The position numbers and the translations under genes were made by a program. Positions 44,301 through 56,076 of a stretch of 64,000 nt of DNA are shown piece by piece (within the stretch, counting starts at the first letter, position 1; each line of letters starts with the position of its first letter). The DNA is from Phialophora verrucosa (lineage: Eukaryota > Ascomycota > Eurotiomycetes > Chaetothyriales > Herpotrichiellaceae): positions 62,001 to 126,000 of the forward strand of contig MSED01000003.1 in the NCBI GenBank assembly GCA_002099365.1, read 5' to 3'. The notes beneath the pieces were generated by a model. The model was not told the DNA's origin. It was given only the letters and a program-made list of their open reading frames with translations, and ran no database searches.

Positions 44301-44455
44301 CCCCAGCGTGTAGTGGACTCGAGCTCAAAAGCCTCGCGCCTTGTTGCCACGGGCGCACGCCTCGTCGGCTTTGCTTCGCTCAACTCCGTCCCTCACCCAC
44401 CCCCAACCCACACCCACGTTTCAACCGCCACAAGTACTGGTCCAACTCGCCTATC
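41325..44455. other. 3.1-kb region without recognisable gene
   Basis: The longest gap in the window. Open frames are up to ~145 codons, mutually antisense and without known motifs. The distal part (about 43860-44455) is pyrimidine-rich, with a tract ending in CCCCAG at 44006-44011 that could be the acceptor of a leader intron, so part of this gap is probably the promoter and long 5' leader of the zinc-finger gene. A short GCCACT triplet-type repeat occurs near 43815-43835. Confidence 0.45.
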
Positions 44456-45984
44456 ATGGCTACCGATGCAAACATCAATATCACTGCTGCGTCTCTGCGC
44501 GGCAGTCCATCCGACCGCATTATCAAACCACGACCTCGCAAGGACTCTCTGCAATCAATCTCTGGCTCCGATACTCACCCTGGGCGCGTGGTGAAGCCTC
44601 GTGCACGAAAATCTCCTGGATCTGGAGCCAAGAGATCTGAACCAGCTAAGCGAAAGTTCATCTGTTCATTCTCCCACTATGGTTGCGACGTTGCTCTCAG
44701 TTCCAAGAATGAGTGGAAGCGCCACGTCTCGATTCAACATCTCCAGTTGGGATTCTATCGTTGCGACGTCGGCTCCTGCAACCCAGACTTCAACCCTAAT
44801 GTCCCTGGCCACAAGCGCGTCTACAACGACTTCAATCGAAAGGATCTCTTCACCCAGCACCATCGGCGCATGCACAAGCCCGAGACCGGTCCCGGCTCGG
44901 GCCCCATCGCACCTGGTAATGCCGGGGACAAGGACTGGAGAGCCTTTGAGGACAGTCTGGAAGAAGTCCGCAATCGATGCTGGATGGAGAAGCGCAAGCC
45001 TCCACAGCGCAGCACTTGTGGCTTCTGTGGCAGAGTCTTCGAAGGCGAAGGTTCGTGGAATGAACGTATGGAACACGTTGGGGGTCATTTTTCTCGTGAC
45101 ATTGTCGAAGCCAAGGAAGAACGTGAGGATGAAGATCTGACCAACTGGGCGATCATGCAAGGCATAATCAAAGATGGTGGGAATGGTCGTCATGTCCTTG
45201 TTGACCAGCCGCCAACGGCCTCCGAACGTCCGTACCTGACGAGGGATCGAGATGTCGCCATGACCGACGCCCCCAGCTCGGATGGCATCTCTCGTGATGC
45301 CGAAGGCTCTCCGTCCTTGAGTGCGTCCTCGAGAAAGCTGGATACGGACAGTAGTTACCCCAATCTCGACAGTCCCCGGGAGGGTCGCCGTCTCAGCAAT
45401 GCCATGAGCGCCAATGGTACGCCACGTGCTCCCTCGGCACCATTACTTGCGGCGGCAGGACAAGCCCTCGCTGCTGCTGCTCTCGGTGCGACTCCGGGAT
45501 CTCCAGAGAACAAACTCCAACCTCCTCCAACTCCTCCTGAGCGCAGAGGGTACAACCTAGCGCCACCGCCTTTGCAAGGCGCGAGACAATCTTCAGCCCC
45601 TGCTGATAACGGCAGCGGTGACCGGCTGGAGGATCTCATCAATCAACTGATCAAGCCCAAGCCCCCTAAGACTCACCGTCGCCTCACATGGAAATGCGTA
45701 AGTGAACCGTGAATCCATCTACACCACCCTGTACACTAACCAGCATGGTCCAGGATTGCAACCTCGAAATGTCAGTGGATATCGACGACGCGGATCAAAC
45801 TGCCATTGAAAACCTCCAGGACATCAGCATTATTTGCAGCAAGACATCCAACCCTTACTTGAAGGTCACTAAGAGCGGCAAGTATCAGGTAGTGGCTTGC
45901 GATGAACTTGCCGGCTACATCTGGAAAAACTCCAAACAGCCAGTTGAGCAACACAATCGTCCGGCCGAGGTTCCTGTCAGCTAG
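44456..45984 (+). CDS. C2H2 zinc-finger protein, probable transcription factor
   Basis: Exons 44456-45697 and 45754-45984 join in phase 0 over a 56-nt intron (GTAAGT...CAG with ACTAAC), giving 490 residues. Three finger-like units are visible: C70-C77-H90-H95, an irregular one with C103, C108 and H136/H140, and C188-C191-H207-H211. A Lys/Arg/Pro-rich N terminus could serve in nuclear import. Residues 270-400 are low-complexity Ser/Ala/Pro, typical of regulatory regions. The C terminus (KTHRRLTWKCDCNLEMSVDI and an IWKN segment) is less common, and its Cys pair straddles the intron. I do not recognise a named factor. A long upstream gap suggests complex control. Confidence 0.8.
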
Positions 45985-47406
45985 AGGAGCAACTGTTGCC
46001 GGATATTACGAGAGAATCCGAGTGCTTGCAATGCCGGAAGAGCGTGTCCAGAGCAGGCACATTTCGACAATGAGGCCAAGTGCACTGTCGGCACCTTGTT
46101 TGGGTCCAAAAATCATACGTTAGCACCATCTGTTGCTTTTCGTTTAGCTTCAGCATCGGTTCCTGACGGTCTTTGGCGCTTGACGACAGCATTTCAAGCC
46201 TGAGAGTCGTCGACGACCGAACGGCGGAATTTTTGTGGATATACGCAGACACAGAAATATGCCTTCGGCTCTCAGACCATACAGATTTAGGCTGATGACA
46301 CGACATGGGAAAGCATGGTTTTATCCTCCATTGTCGCAGTGAGCAAAACGGCGTGGTAGAAATCTTGCATCAAAGAATTGTTAGTTCCACATGCCTCGGG
46401 AGGTCTGCTACGAAGGCCAGAGCCAGACAATAAAAAAGCCAATTGCCTTTGCAATCGTTTCCGAGCGTTTCTCGTTTCTTTTTTCTGCATCTCTGTCTTG
46501 CAACTCCTCAAACCTCCCTTGGACGCCGTAAAACACCCCAACAAGGGCAAACAAAACAAAAGGGGTCAACCGCTCTGGCACGGCGATCGTACTCAAGCTG
46601 GCTTAGCTCCCTTGCAGTTCGCCTTGCGAGGAATGTTACGGATCTGGAGCGTCAGTACTCCCTAAGTGAGAGTGGAGATGAAAGGGATGGTTGGAAAATG
46701 TGCCTAGCCGCGGGAAATTTTCTGAATGCTGCGGTTCACGGAGCGGTACAGAGGGTATGTACATACACTGCCTCGCACTCCACGTCACGTCGCATCTGAA
46801 GCTATCCAGGACCCCAGGTACAAGACCGTGCCGATGCCGTTGTCACGTACGCCCGAAACTACTCGTAATACAGACACGCCAGAGGGGCAAGAAGGGAACA
46901 GCCGAACTTGCAGCTGCTTCTGCATGCTTGAACTCGGCTTGGGCTTGGGCTTTTTCCCAAGGAGCCCAGACCCTTTTTGCTTTCAGCCAAACAATCGCTT
47001 TATCGAAAGCACGTTCACAGCATCTCTCCACAACCAGCCCACCCGTCATCCATTTGTATTGTCTGAGCAAATCGCCTTCAAAAGATGCCACACAAGCCAG
47101 GCTGCGAGCAGTCACTCAGCGGCACAATATGGTGTTCGCCAGCGCATGTGGCCCTGAGGAGATCCTTTATCCTGCCCGATTTGCCATCGAAGCCCGCTTT
47201 AGAAATCTCACCTCTGAATCATGGCTTTAAGTGAGAGTTTCTTCTGCGTAGCTGTTCGCCGCATTCCCTGTTATTGTCTTTTCCGTCCAATCCTGGCTGT
47301 TGGCTAATAATAATCCAGCTGTTACGTCGAAGATCCCTAGTCTTGCAGGCCCTGGACATCAAAAGAACATCGTTCGCGTCTTAGGACGACCGCTGTGGGA
47401 CCGGCA
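45985..47406. other. intergenic region, 1.4 kb
   Basis: Frames here, including a 179-codon plus-strand one at 46691-47230, are of biased composition, overlap alternatives and show no domain. No gene is supported. Confidence 0.45.
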
Positions 47407-48721
47407 ATGTCCAGCCAGTCCAGTTTCTTAGACACCGCCGACTGGCCCTTGCGGCATACGACTCGACAAGGTAGCATTACTTCGTCCCTGAGTTCCCCTT
47501 CAGAAACCACCAGCGTCCATTTCGCCAATCTGAATCTGCCACCTACGCCAGCTCTATCTGGCCGGAGCGATAATGGTCGGCTATCAACCAGCGCACCCGA
47601 AAACAACGTTCACGTCCCATTAAGCAAGCCCGTCCATATCTCCTTCAGCAAAGGGAGCAAGCTGTTCAAGTTGAGGTATTCGCAGATTCAGCTTCGGAGA
47701 GACGTTGCAGGCCATCTGAAACAAATCGAACTGAGCGACCCGGCCGGCCTTCAAAGCACATTCGTGCATTCATTCCCTGGCACTAAGATCCCTATCCCTC
47801 ATCTCGAGCAGCCCGTCACCTCAAGCACCTCTCACATCTCTCGGGTATCCTTTCTCGAAGAACAAAATGTGCAAATGGCGCAGACTTTATTTCAAGCGCA
47901 GCCTCAGTATACCTTCGAGACATGGGAAGGTAGGTTGGACAGCAGGCGCCCTCAATCTTCGTGGCCAAACTCTCATGAGTCTTCAGATTGCGTCCACTTC
48001 CAAGAAGCGCTGCTTAGCCAGACAGTGATCTTCACTGCCGGCATTGCGGAGGCAAAGTCGAAGGGCCGTGGAGAAGAATGCATTAGCCAGAATCTGCGTA
48101 TTTTGCGATCTCGGACAGGGAAGCAGACGATTTTGTTCTTTGCAAATTCGCAGCGAAAAGAGAAGAAGCGCTACATCTCAATCCCACGTAAGTTTTGGCA
48201 ATGTTCACGAAACGTCGTGGTGGACAAAGAAGCAGTGGCACCCTCTTCTGACAGGAACCCGTCTTTCGGAAGGACGGTCACTTTGATCCTGTCACATTAA
48301 GCCACGGGTCCTGTGTACTTTCCTCGCTTTTAGCGAGCCTCCCTGTGGTATGTCTTGCTGACGGACCAACAGTCGACTGCATCGATCATATTGAGCAGAG
48401 CAAGAAATCGGGACGGCCAATGACAGTTTCACTTCGACCAAACTTCGACTTGCTGGCACAGTTGAAAGCTTTACACGTTTCGTTCCTGGACGAGAACGGT
48501 ATGTCGTCCTCCCGACCCGCTGCTTCCTTCATTGTACTGCAGCTAATTCTCCTTCCAGATCGTGAGTTCCCCAATTTCCCGGACGAACGCTCCAGCCTTG
48601 GCGGATCGTTCGTTACATTCTGCCTATATCTATACGAGCTAACGAGCCGTTTAGAAAAGAAGTTCTTCGGCCTACTGTGCCATGGGGTGGGCTTCCAGGG
48701 ATGAGGAGACGATGTGTCTAG
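47407..48721 (+). CDS. unrecognised protein, five exons
   Basis: Proposed exons are 47407-47929, 47987-48187, 48373-48498, 48559-48607 and 48655-48721, giving 321 residues with all phases consistent. The N-terminal ~75 residues are Ser/Thr-rich. The rest alternates predicted beta strands and helices (KPVHISFSKGSKLFKLRYSQ, TFETWEDCVHFQEALLSQT, GKQTILFFANSQRKEKKRY, TVSLRPNFDLLAQLKALHVS), and is compatible with a PH-like or other small domain, but I name no family. The last intron uses a GTTCGT donor with a clear GAGCTAACG branch site; it produces a tail ending LRPTVPWGGLPGMRRRCV. Skipping that splice would end in a different tail. Intron 2, at 185 nt, is unusually long for this window. Confidence 0.65.
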
Positions 48722-50359
48722 ATATGACTGTACATGAACTCCCATTATATGAGCGTATGAGCGATTATGATGATACCCGATCACGATATACGGAGTACTG
48801 GTTATCTCATGCGCCAGATTTTTTCAGGCCTTGGGTCGAGGACAGCAATCAGAGAGTGTAATGGCTAGCCTCCAGGTTAAGCAAAAGTGGCGCTGCTTGA
48901 CAGATCAAGCTCCCCTTCCGGATACCTGGGATCTGTCAAACGATCAATTCAACAAGCATTGATGGATGCAGCAGGCACCCCATTGCTGTTGAGCGCGATG
49001 GTGTCTTGGACTTGGTAGGGCTGCTGGTGAGACCACCACTTAATTTCTGGGATCACTCACATCGTCACAAAGCTCTAGACGGCACAGTTTACGCCCGGAA
49101 CTTGGCCGAGATCCCTGGTCAGCGATGTCAAGGAGCGCGGGTCCGTTGCTGCAGGGCTCATGGCACTACGTGTTGCGAGCCGTGGGATGGCGCCGTGGTT
49201 GTGGACTGAGGCGCGGCTCTTGGAAGGCTTAGCGTGGGCTGCGAACTCTCCAAACATCTCTCCACAGCTGTGTACAGGAGGACCGATGCGCTGCGCCGAT
49301 CCAACCTTGAGATGTCTTCCAATGGTGAGATGACTCTTCCTGGTGGAACGACAGGCATTGGAATCACTACGATACTCCCAGTACATGGTCGCCCATAGAG
49401 ATCGAACTGGGTGGAAGCTAAGCTCATCTTTGCCCGGCTTATAACACCCAAGCCATGACTAACTTGTACCCCCAAGTTCTCCAAGGAGACAGGTATCCTA
49501 GAAGAGCGGCAATGTAGAACGAGAGGTGCTGCTCGGATCACGCCAGTTCGAGGAGATGGCTGGGGAAACGTGCAGCATGCTGAGACCGTGGGAGTATCAG
49601 CAGAGCGTAAATGGATCTTATCGAGGTCCGAAAAAGGCGAAGCCTCGGAGACGGACTGCTGCCGAGCACGTCGAGGGCCTTGAGCTCCATCACTGGATCG
49701 CACGTGGCAGTTCTGCGAATCTAACTGGGCCTCTCAGTTTGCAAATCTCTCACCTTGACGAAGCTCTCTCGACACCATGAACGCGCCCAGTGAGCCTGGT
49801 ACGCCCCTCTAAGCACCTCGCCAATCCGTCACACCGAGCACACCACTCGATCTCAGGGATCTATAGGCGTGACCTTCCTCCTCCCAAAGCAGGGGCACAC
49901 ATGGAGGCTAGCTGATTCCCACAGGGGAGTTCGGATCTCTGTGGTGATAACCATCGAAACACCAGGCGCAGAATGGTGCTCTCACTGGACGGTGAGCTGG
50001 TGCCCACACGTCCGTGGTCCCACGCCTTGCAGAGCCCCGATTCTAAGAGAAAAAATAGCCCGCTGGGTTCTCCTCGAAATTGCCACGCTAAGAGACTTCA
50101 TATCCGAGTCCCGCCTTCAACAGTCAAAAGCAATACAGGTACCAGTTCTTACTGTTCCCAATGCCCTCGATTTATTCCTGGCAAACATCATCTTCGCCCA
50201 TCTGCCGTCCTCTATTTGCTCCCACTCAGCAGTTGTGGCCTCGCCAGAAGCGCTCCTCCCGCTTACTCTTGCTCTCACCCCCCATCGTCTGCGCCATGGA
50301 ACGTTGACGGCCAGGACCCCTCGCTTTTGGCCCCAACCTGAACCGACTCGAAATACATC
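48722..50359. other. intergenic region, 1.6 kb
   Basis: Frames of up to ~185 codons occur on both strands but are antisense to one another and lack motifs. The last few hundred bases presumably hold the promoter of the phosphate transporter. Confidence 0.45.
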
Positions 50360-52651
50360 ATGGGCCGATGGCGCGGACGTCTGTATGCGACTGATCGCGC
50401 AAGAGATTTTGATCATGAGCGGGTGAGTGTTCATGAGCAACCAGACGTTCGTTCGGAGGGGACAACTACTCACAATTCTTTCGCTCTCAGGATCGCCATG
50501 TCCGTGTCCGTCAGATCTATGAGACTATCGACCGACAGCCTTTCCAATGGGTCGTTGTCCTCGTCGCCGGAGTGGGGTTTTTGCTCGATGGATTCTCGGT
50601 ACGCCCTGGGTTTCGTCTCAAATTCCTTCTCGCAACTAACAGTTTAGCAGCTCTTTGCCGCAAATCTTACTCTTCCCATGATATCCTTCGTCTACTGGAA
50701 CCAAGAAGTCTCCAGCTACAAGTTGACATGTATCAACATCGTCACCCTCACTGGGACCTTGATCGGTCAAGCCACATTTGGTTTCTTGGCCGACAAGAAG
50801 GGAAGAAAGACGATGTATGGCATTGAGTTGCTGCTACTCATTGCCTCGACCCTCGGCGTCGTTATGAGCTCCGAAGGCCATAATGGGAGCATGAGCGTCT
50901 TTGCATGGCTGATATGGTGGAGGCTCATGGTTGGGATTGGAGTGGGTGCGGATTATCCAGTCAGTATTCGGATTGACGAGGTTCTGATGAGGTCGACGGA
51001 TACTAACATGGCCCCAGCTTTCCGCGACAATTTGTGCCGAATTCGCGCCTACCCGTCATCGTGCCCGAATGATGGCGTGTGTCTTCTTCTCGCAACCGCT
51101 CGGACAGATCATGGGCAACCTCATCTCGTTAATCGTTGTCGCCATATCGCGCAAGTCGAGTGTGGACTCGGATGACCTCCAACGCTCCGTGGACATTATC
51201 TGGAGGTGGATTATCGGGTTGGGTGTCGTTCCGGGCGTGGTCGCTCTGCTGTTCCGTTTCGCTATCCCCGAAACACCAAGGTTCCTGCTCGATATCGAAG
51301 ACGATCCGGTGAAGGCCGAGTTTGATGCCACACAATTGTTCGGCGAGACTTCGTTGAACAGCGAGATGGAGGCAGGCATGTGGTGCGATTCGCTACCAGA
51401 GTCCGCAATCTCAACCCGCTCGCTTGACGACCGATTCGATGCGAGACCGTCATTCACCGTGACCTCGGCGCCTTTAGCTACACTCAACTCGTCTTGGAAG
51501 ATCTCAAAGGCCGACATCAGACAGTACTTCTGGACCGAAGGAAATTGGAGGACGCTGGCCGCTGTATCATTGTGCTGGCTCCTATTGGACTTTGGGTATT
51601 ACGGGATCGGCCTCTCAAATCCACAGTTTCTGGCGAAGACTTGGGGAAATTTGAACATTGCGGGACCTCGACCTATATGGCAGACCAACGACGACCCCAA
51701 CACCGACATTTACGACATGTTCATGCATACTTCTGTTCAAGCATTGGTGATCTTGAACATTGGAAGCTTTGCTGGAGGCTTGCTCTTTATTCGTAAGTGT
51801 CTCTGAGCTTGCCGAACCAGGACCGCCAGAATTGGAGATTGTCCTGGCTCTCTCGAGATTGCAATGCTAATGATAACTTAGTCTTGTCTAGCCGCTTGAA
51901 TAGGGTCTCTGTCCAGAAATACGGCTTCTTAGCCCTGGGCGCGCTGTTCATTGCGTTGGGCACGGAGTTCATCACAGTTCATCAGGAGGGAGCTCTGGCA
52001 ATCACCCTGTACGGTAAGTTCTCCAATGCCAAACGCCATGTTAATACTGCTTCGTTCTAACGGAGATGGACAGTGTTTGGCCAACTGCTTTTTAATCTTG
52101 GTAAGTCCGGTCACATCTAGTAAATTTTCTCCGGTCACTAAACCCATGGACAGGGCCCAATTCGACGACATATATAATTCCCGCCGAGCTGTTCCCGACA
52201 CGCTATCGGTGCACGTGTCATGGCATCGCGGCCGCCTCCGGCAAGCTGGGATCGATCCTGGTGCAGGTCTTCTCCTTCTACTACAAATTCGGCTCCTCAT
52301 CTCCTGGGGACAATCAGACGAAGCGCTACGGTACGATCCTGGTCATCTTTTCGGCATGTATGATACTTGGAGCAGCAATCACGCACTTTTTCATCCCAGA
52401 AGTCCAAGAAAAGGCGAAGCGGGGATCAGTTTGGGCTGGCAAGTGAGTGTTCCGACGTTGTATCCCCCATTACCATCCCTTAGGCACTAACGGCATTGTA
52501 GGTCCAAAACACTCGAGGAACTGGCGCTTGGGAGATGGTCCGCTGGTAGCTTAAGCGTAACGCGCTCTGCACCGGTGAGAAGCATCGATGATTTATGAAT
52601 TTTTGGATGGTACTAACTCTCTAGCCCGGCGATAATGGAGTTGATGATTGA
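50360..52651 (+). CDS. PHO84-like inorganic phosphate transporter, nine exons
   Basis: Major-facilitator H+/phosphate symporter of the plasma membrane. Proposed exons: 50360-50422, 50491-50598, 50648-50959, 51018-51792, 51882-52013, 52074-52100, 52154-52442, 52502-52574 and 52625-52651, giving 601 residues with every phase closing. Family marks are GFLLDGF in the first membrane helix, [15 protein letters not shown] between helices 2 and 3, [28 protein letters not shown], the long central cytosolic loop (about residues 260-360), and the late [19 protein letters not shown] followed by [10 protein letters not shown]. These match the PHS family rather than sugar porters, although they share a fold. 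Exon 6 is only 27 nt (VFGQLLFNL). The N terminus is short. Regulation by phosphate starvation is expected for the family; no PHO-type site was verified. Confidence 0.9.
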
Positions 52652-53645
52652 AATGTGGCATGTTTCAAGAACCAATTGGACCCTCCTTTTGGATGTGCAA
52701 AGAACTGGAAAAGGGCTTCGCGCACTATACCCCCTGACAATACAAGTACTTCCATAGATTGTTTGATCCTGTGGTCCGCCACTTGCGTGTAATTGTACAT
52801 ATCTACCAAGTCCCGTTGAGGCCGCTCTAGGACGCTTGGCACAATTAGGATAAGCTTAATCTTTAACCACTTCTCCTTTGCTTCTGATTCACGTCGACTC
52901 AACTTGACCACTGCTGCCCTCGCACATAATGATGACATCCCCTCCGAGCCGCTCGTACTTGCGGAAGCCTCATGGTACAGCCATTGCAAGAGAGGTTGCC
53001 CCAGCGAGCCCGCCTAGGTAAACCGCTGTGGTCGGCGTTGCGGCGCAGTTGAGAGCTGCGAATGAATACCCGTCTCACTGAGACGTAAAGCAGACGGCTC
53101 TCACACCAAGATTTGAATTCCAGCTTCACGCATGAGGTTGCTGAGTCGATGACTTCCGACTTCCCTGAGCAACGCATGATCTCTCCATTACACGTGACGG
53201 TATGGGCTGACTCTCATCTCATCTGCACTCAGTACTCTCCCTCTCCCACATGATTCAACGAATGTCTTCTTCTTGAAGGTCTTCCTCTCTCATCCGTACC
53301 ATGATAACTTGCTCTCGACCTCAACAGTATGCCCTCTTCTGAATCCCAGTAGACACTTGGGCTTCGACCAAAATCTTACACACTTCACCTGCTTAACCCC
53401 GAACCTCAACAACCAGAGACAGCTCAGCATCCTCCATCCCTACTGTATTCAGCAGCCAAACACTACTGGTTAAACCTCACTCGACCTTCATTTCAGCGGC
53501 TGCGATTAGTCAATAATCCCTCCAACGTTTATGTAACCTTCGCCTCTTTCTGGCAGTTGGAGTTCAGTGAGTCGAGGTTTATCTTTGCCGTGCCGACCCC
53601 AGAGGATCGCATTCCTGCACACTCGCCGAAGGATTTGTAGGCACC
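52652..53645. promoter_or_regulatory. upstream region of the large GTPase
   Basis: About 1 kb without a supported gene. The last 400 bases are pyrimidine-rich (for example 53220-53300 and 53320-53520) and probably form promoter and leader of the GTPase. Confidence 0.45.
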
Positions 53646-56076
53646 ATGAGTGAAACCATTGCTACCAGAGATCAGGTTGCGGCACTGAACTTGACATATC
53701 CACCCTTCCGCGAGCCATCCTTCGAATTGGCCGCATCGCAGGGTATGAACCTTGCCGGACTGATCGCCTGCGAACTGAAAAAATGTCCACGCGATGTTCC
53801 ACAACGACTGCTGCAAGAAGCCGAGTCGCTGGCGAACGCACAAATTCCGACTGAGAGACTGATTGGTTTCATCGGCAATTCGGGAGCAGGAAAGAGCAGC
53901 TCTCTCAACTCCGTTCTCGACCAGTATGGGCTGGCAAAGACTGGTTCCTGCGGCTCTGCTGTCACGCCCTTCGCTGTAGAATATCGGATTTGCCAAAAGA
54001 GACACCGTGCTGCGTACACCCTGGAATGCAAATTGATGTCTAAGCGAGAGCTCGGCGAATATGTGGGTGGTTTGCTGCAGGACTTCTGGCGGACTTCGGT
54101 TGTAGGTAAAGAGGTCCAAGACCCCAAGGATGAGAAGATCCATGAGGACGGCAAGGCGGCGCAGGATATCTTCGAGGCAGCTTTTGGAGAGATGGAAGAC
54201 TTCGATATGGACATGCTCGAGCCCAGCGACGACGAGGAAAGCATAGAGCAGGCGACAGAGCACCTGCGCCATTACTGCAGTCAGCTTCAGTTCCCCGATG
54301 ATGTGCAGGACGACGGCACTTGGATCCAAGAAGGGGAGGATGCAGACGCATGTCAGGAACAGCAATCACTCCTCCAGGACCGTGGTCTCTGGCCTTTCGT
54401 CGAACGTCTCTCTATCTATTCTAATACCAGCATACAGAGCCGAGGTGTCACCCTTGTCGACCTGCCTGGATTCAACGACACGAATCTTGCGAGGATCAGA
54501 GCAGCCCGCAAGGCGCAAAGCAAGTGTGATGATCTGTGTCTGGTGGTGGACATCTCCAGGGCCTGCGATCTACCCATCATTCAGCAGAACTTGGAGTTTA
54601 TGCAGGCAAAAGCCGAAATTCAGAAGGCTACCTGTGTCAACGTCACCGTCATATGCACACGTTCAGCGGCAGATTTGGAAGGCAACCGCACTGTAGAGAA
54701 ACTCGCAGGGCGTGTCAAGATCGGCAAAGCAAAAGCCGAGATTCAGCAGGCCGAAAAATTGGGTGACAAAGCCGTCAAGGACGCCGTGCGTAAGTTAGAA
54801 ACGCTACTTATCACAACTCGCAACGAGAAGGTGGGGAAAGACTTGCGGCGAAAATACGGATCATATGTCAAGAACGGAAATTTCAAGGTCTTCTGCATTG
54901 ACAACACTTTGTACTCGAAGGCCAAAACAGAAGAAGAGAGGGAGCTGAGCGGTATTCCAGCACTTCGACAGCACCTCGAGGACCTCCCCGCAGAGCCACT
55001 ATTCAAGGCCATGAATCTTTTCCTGACGAACAAGATTCCGGCATTGATAGGATCATTCGGCAATTGGGTGGAGTCTTGCAGGGTCGACATGGAGCTCGAG
55101 AAGCGTCCACGTCTTCCCGAAGCGGCGGAGCTCAAGGAGTGTCATCAAGCACTTTCAGAATGGATTAGACAGATGCATGACGTCTTCGAGCAGTACGTTA
55201 ATACTCCTCTGGAAAATGGTGCGGAGAAAATCTGTCAGGCATGTCTCGCCGTGGCTCAAAGTTGGGAAAAATGGCCAAGTGCATCAGTGGGCTCATGGGC
55301 TAGAAACGACGGGACCTATCGCACCGGTAGCATGGGTCCAAGATGCTGGAACGTGGAACTCCTGAGTTGCTTCAACAACGAAGTGATGGGCCAGGGCTGG
55401 CACGACTTCGAGGTCCATACCCATCCCCTACTGAAGGCCCTTGAGACTGATGTTACTGGACGCTTGAATACATACGCTGAGCAGTGCCGCGAGCTTCAGG
55501 CGCCTGCAAACTTTGAGAAATCACTCATGAACAGGATGGACATCATGGTGACCGTCTTTGAAACCGCCAAAAAGGCATACATGAAAGGGGTGGGACAGAT
55601 GAGGCTTGATGGAAACAGTGCTCATCAAGGCTCTTACATCGTGGATTGCATGCTCGAAACATATCGGGCAGCTAGTGGAGTATCCGGTGAGAGACACCCT
55701 CTTGTCGTGTTCACGGGAGCATAACTGATGGAGAACAGGGTATAGGGTTACGAAGAAGCGTCACGAAATCCTCCAAGCCCGGGTTTCGAGCGAGGACTTT
55801 GTGGACGATTTCAGATCCCTACTGTTTGAGAAATCTCGGGACATAATCAACAAAGTCTCCGACAGTATCAAGGTAGCTCTCAACGCCACGGTCGACGCCA
55901 TAGAGTCTGACCTCGGCGCGATCCAGCCCAGGAAAGGCAAGGAAAAGTTGTTCAAGGCATTCCCGGAGTACGGAGCTGACTGCGAGAGGACGCTGTCGAA
56001 GGCGATCACGCAGATGGAAGAGATTGATGAACTCGCAGCGAAGGCACGAGCAATGGCGGAGGAACAATACCGTTGA
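53646..56076 (+). CDS. large dynamin/SLIP-GC-like GTPase
   Basis: P-loop GTPase of 792 residues; exons 53646-55686 and 55739-56076 join in phase 1 (SG-YRVTKKR). The G1 loop GNSGAGKSS is at 77-85, a switch-I Thr candidate in SAVTPFAVEY near 107, and the G3 motif DLPGFND at 272-278. TRSAAD near 338-343 is a weak G4. Between G1 and G3 lies a long acidic insert (about 160-245). After the G domain the protein is helical and charged, which suits a stalk/coiled-coil region. The arrangement resembles vertebrate nuclear GTPase SLIP-GC and its fungal relatives, a diverse group whose function is unknown in fungi. No membrane segment or signal is seen. An upstream acceptor at 55745 would break the frame, so CAG at 55738 is used. 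Confidence 0.82.

Noticed and set aside
46691..47230. 179-codon plus-strand frame
   Set aside because: Biased composition, no domain, overlapping alternative frames and no plausible relation to its neighbours.
49158..49703. 181-codon minus-strand frame, considered as a decayed transcription factor
   Set aside because: No zinc cluster, no fungal-TF middle region and no splice pattern that extends it.
49869..50426. 185-codon plus-strand frame overlapping the transporter start
   Set aside because: It conflicts with exon 1 of the phosphate transporter, which has family support, and lacks any motif.
53529..54365. 278-codon minus-strand frame
   Set aside because: Antisense to the GTPase G domain; apparent hydrophobic stretches come from complementary codons.
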